From positions 1 through 22,444 of the forward strand of contig DAIDOU010000046.1 of NCBI GenBank assembly GCA_027458945.1: a stretch of 22,444 bases of DNA. The letters are read 5' to 3'. Positions 22,212 to 22,444 of this stretch are shown here, one piece after another. The DNA comes from Acidobacteriota bacterium (lineage in GTDB: Bacteria > Acidobacteriota > Thermoanaerobaculia > Thermoanaerobaculales > Thermoanaerobaculaceae). The notes below the pieces were generated by a model. The model searched no databases. It was not told the origin of the DNA and was given only the letters and a program-made list of their open reading frames with translations. Numbering within the stretch: position 1 is the first letter of the stretch; each line of letters begins with the position of its first letter. The position numbers and the translations under genes were made by a program.

Positions 22212-22444
22212 ATGCCGCTGTACGAACTCGGTGTCATCCTCGACGCATCCCTGGAAGACGAGCAGCGCACGGCGTTTCTCGGCGAGCTCAAGGAGTTGCT
22301 CGCCAAGGAGGGCGCCACGATCGTCAAGGAAGACGTGTGGGGCAAGCGCATCCTCGCCTACCTGATCAAGCACAAGCGCGAAGGCTTCTACGTCTTCTGG
22401 CAGTACGAGGCGCCCGGCTCGGTGGTCAAGCCGCTCGAGTACCG
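22212..22444 (+). CDS. rpsF: 30S ribosomal protein S6, 3' end missing
   Basis: Seventy-seven codons are visible before the window ends. MPLYELGVILDASLEDEQRT and DVWGKRILAYLIKHKREGFYVFW match the N-terminal two thirds of S6, a 30S platform protein binding with S18. The ATG at 22212 has AAGGAG (22201-22206) 5 nt upstream. Typical S6 length is 95-140 residues. rpsR and rplI are usual next genes but lie outside the window. Confidence 0.96.
   Translation, partial: MPLYELGVILDASLEDEQRTAFLGELKELLAKEGATIVKEDVWGKRILAYLIKHKREGFYVFWQYEAPGSVVKPLEY

Overview
The window is 22.4 kb of very GC-rich, densely packed bacterial chromosome. It holds 21 protein genes (the first and last are cut by the window edges) and one tRNA. 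Outer-membrane-type lipoproteins, three L,D-transpeptidase-fold proteins and a LolB-like lipoprotein indicate a Gram-negative cell envelope. SpoVG, a LonB-like AAA protease, a rubredoxin/flavin-reductase fusion, many TPR proteins and purine/pyrimidine-rich intergenic hairpins together suggest Acidobacteriota (Thermoanaerobaculia-like) or a neighbouring lineage. That taxonomic guess is an inference of moderate confidence; no marker in the window settles it.

Layout. 1-3018: the end of a Lon-like protease, then a convergent Hrb-type flavin reductase-rubredoxin, separated and followed by repeat hairpins. 3019-7256: a conserved translation/secretion cluster, ffh-rpsP-khpA-rimM-trmD-rplS-rnhB, tightly packed with overlaps. 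7279-10128: a 949-residue cytosolic TPR protein. 10158-13215 (minus strand): a four-gene cell-envelope operon. Its first gene encodes a small helical lipoprotein with a C-terminal lysine. The next encodes a lipoprotein with a related-looking helical domain plus a YkuD domain, the third a membrane-anchored active-looking YkuD enzyme, and the last a secreted YkuD-fold protein that has lost its catalytic cysteine. 13448-15386: queG and a divergent secreted protein of unknown function share a 34-bp palindromic promoter that appears to give leaderless mRNAs in both directions. 15444-22444: TPR protein, LolB-like lipoprotein, ispE, spoVG, tRNA-Gln(UUG), prs, rplY/ctc, pth and rpsF. This order combines the proteobacterial TPR-lolB-ispE-tRNA-prs-rplY-pth arrangement with the Bacillus ispE-spoVG-prs-ctc-pth arrangement.

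How the genes work together. Most of the window is core information processing: ribosomal proteins S16, L19, L25 and S6, tRNA and rRNA maturation, SRP and peptidyl-tRNA recycling. IspE and Prs supply isoprenoid and PRPP precursors. The most interesting accessory part is the 10.2-13.2 kb envelope operon. It looks like a Braun-lipoprotein-style outer-membrane-to-peptidoglycan tether with its own transpeptidases and a pseudoenzyme. A second item is a 176-bp MITE-like palindrome starting directly after the prs stop codon.
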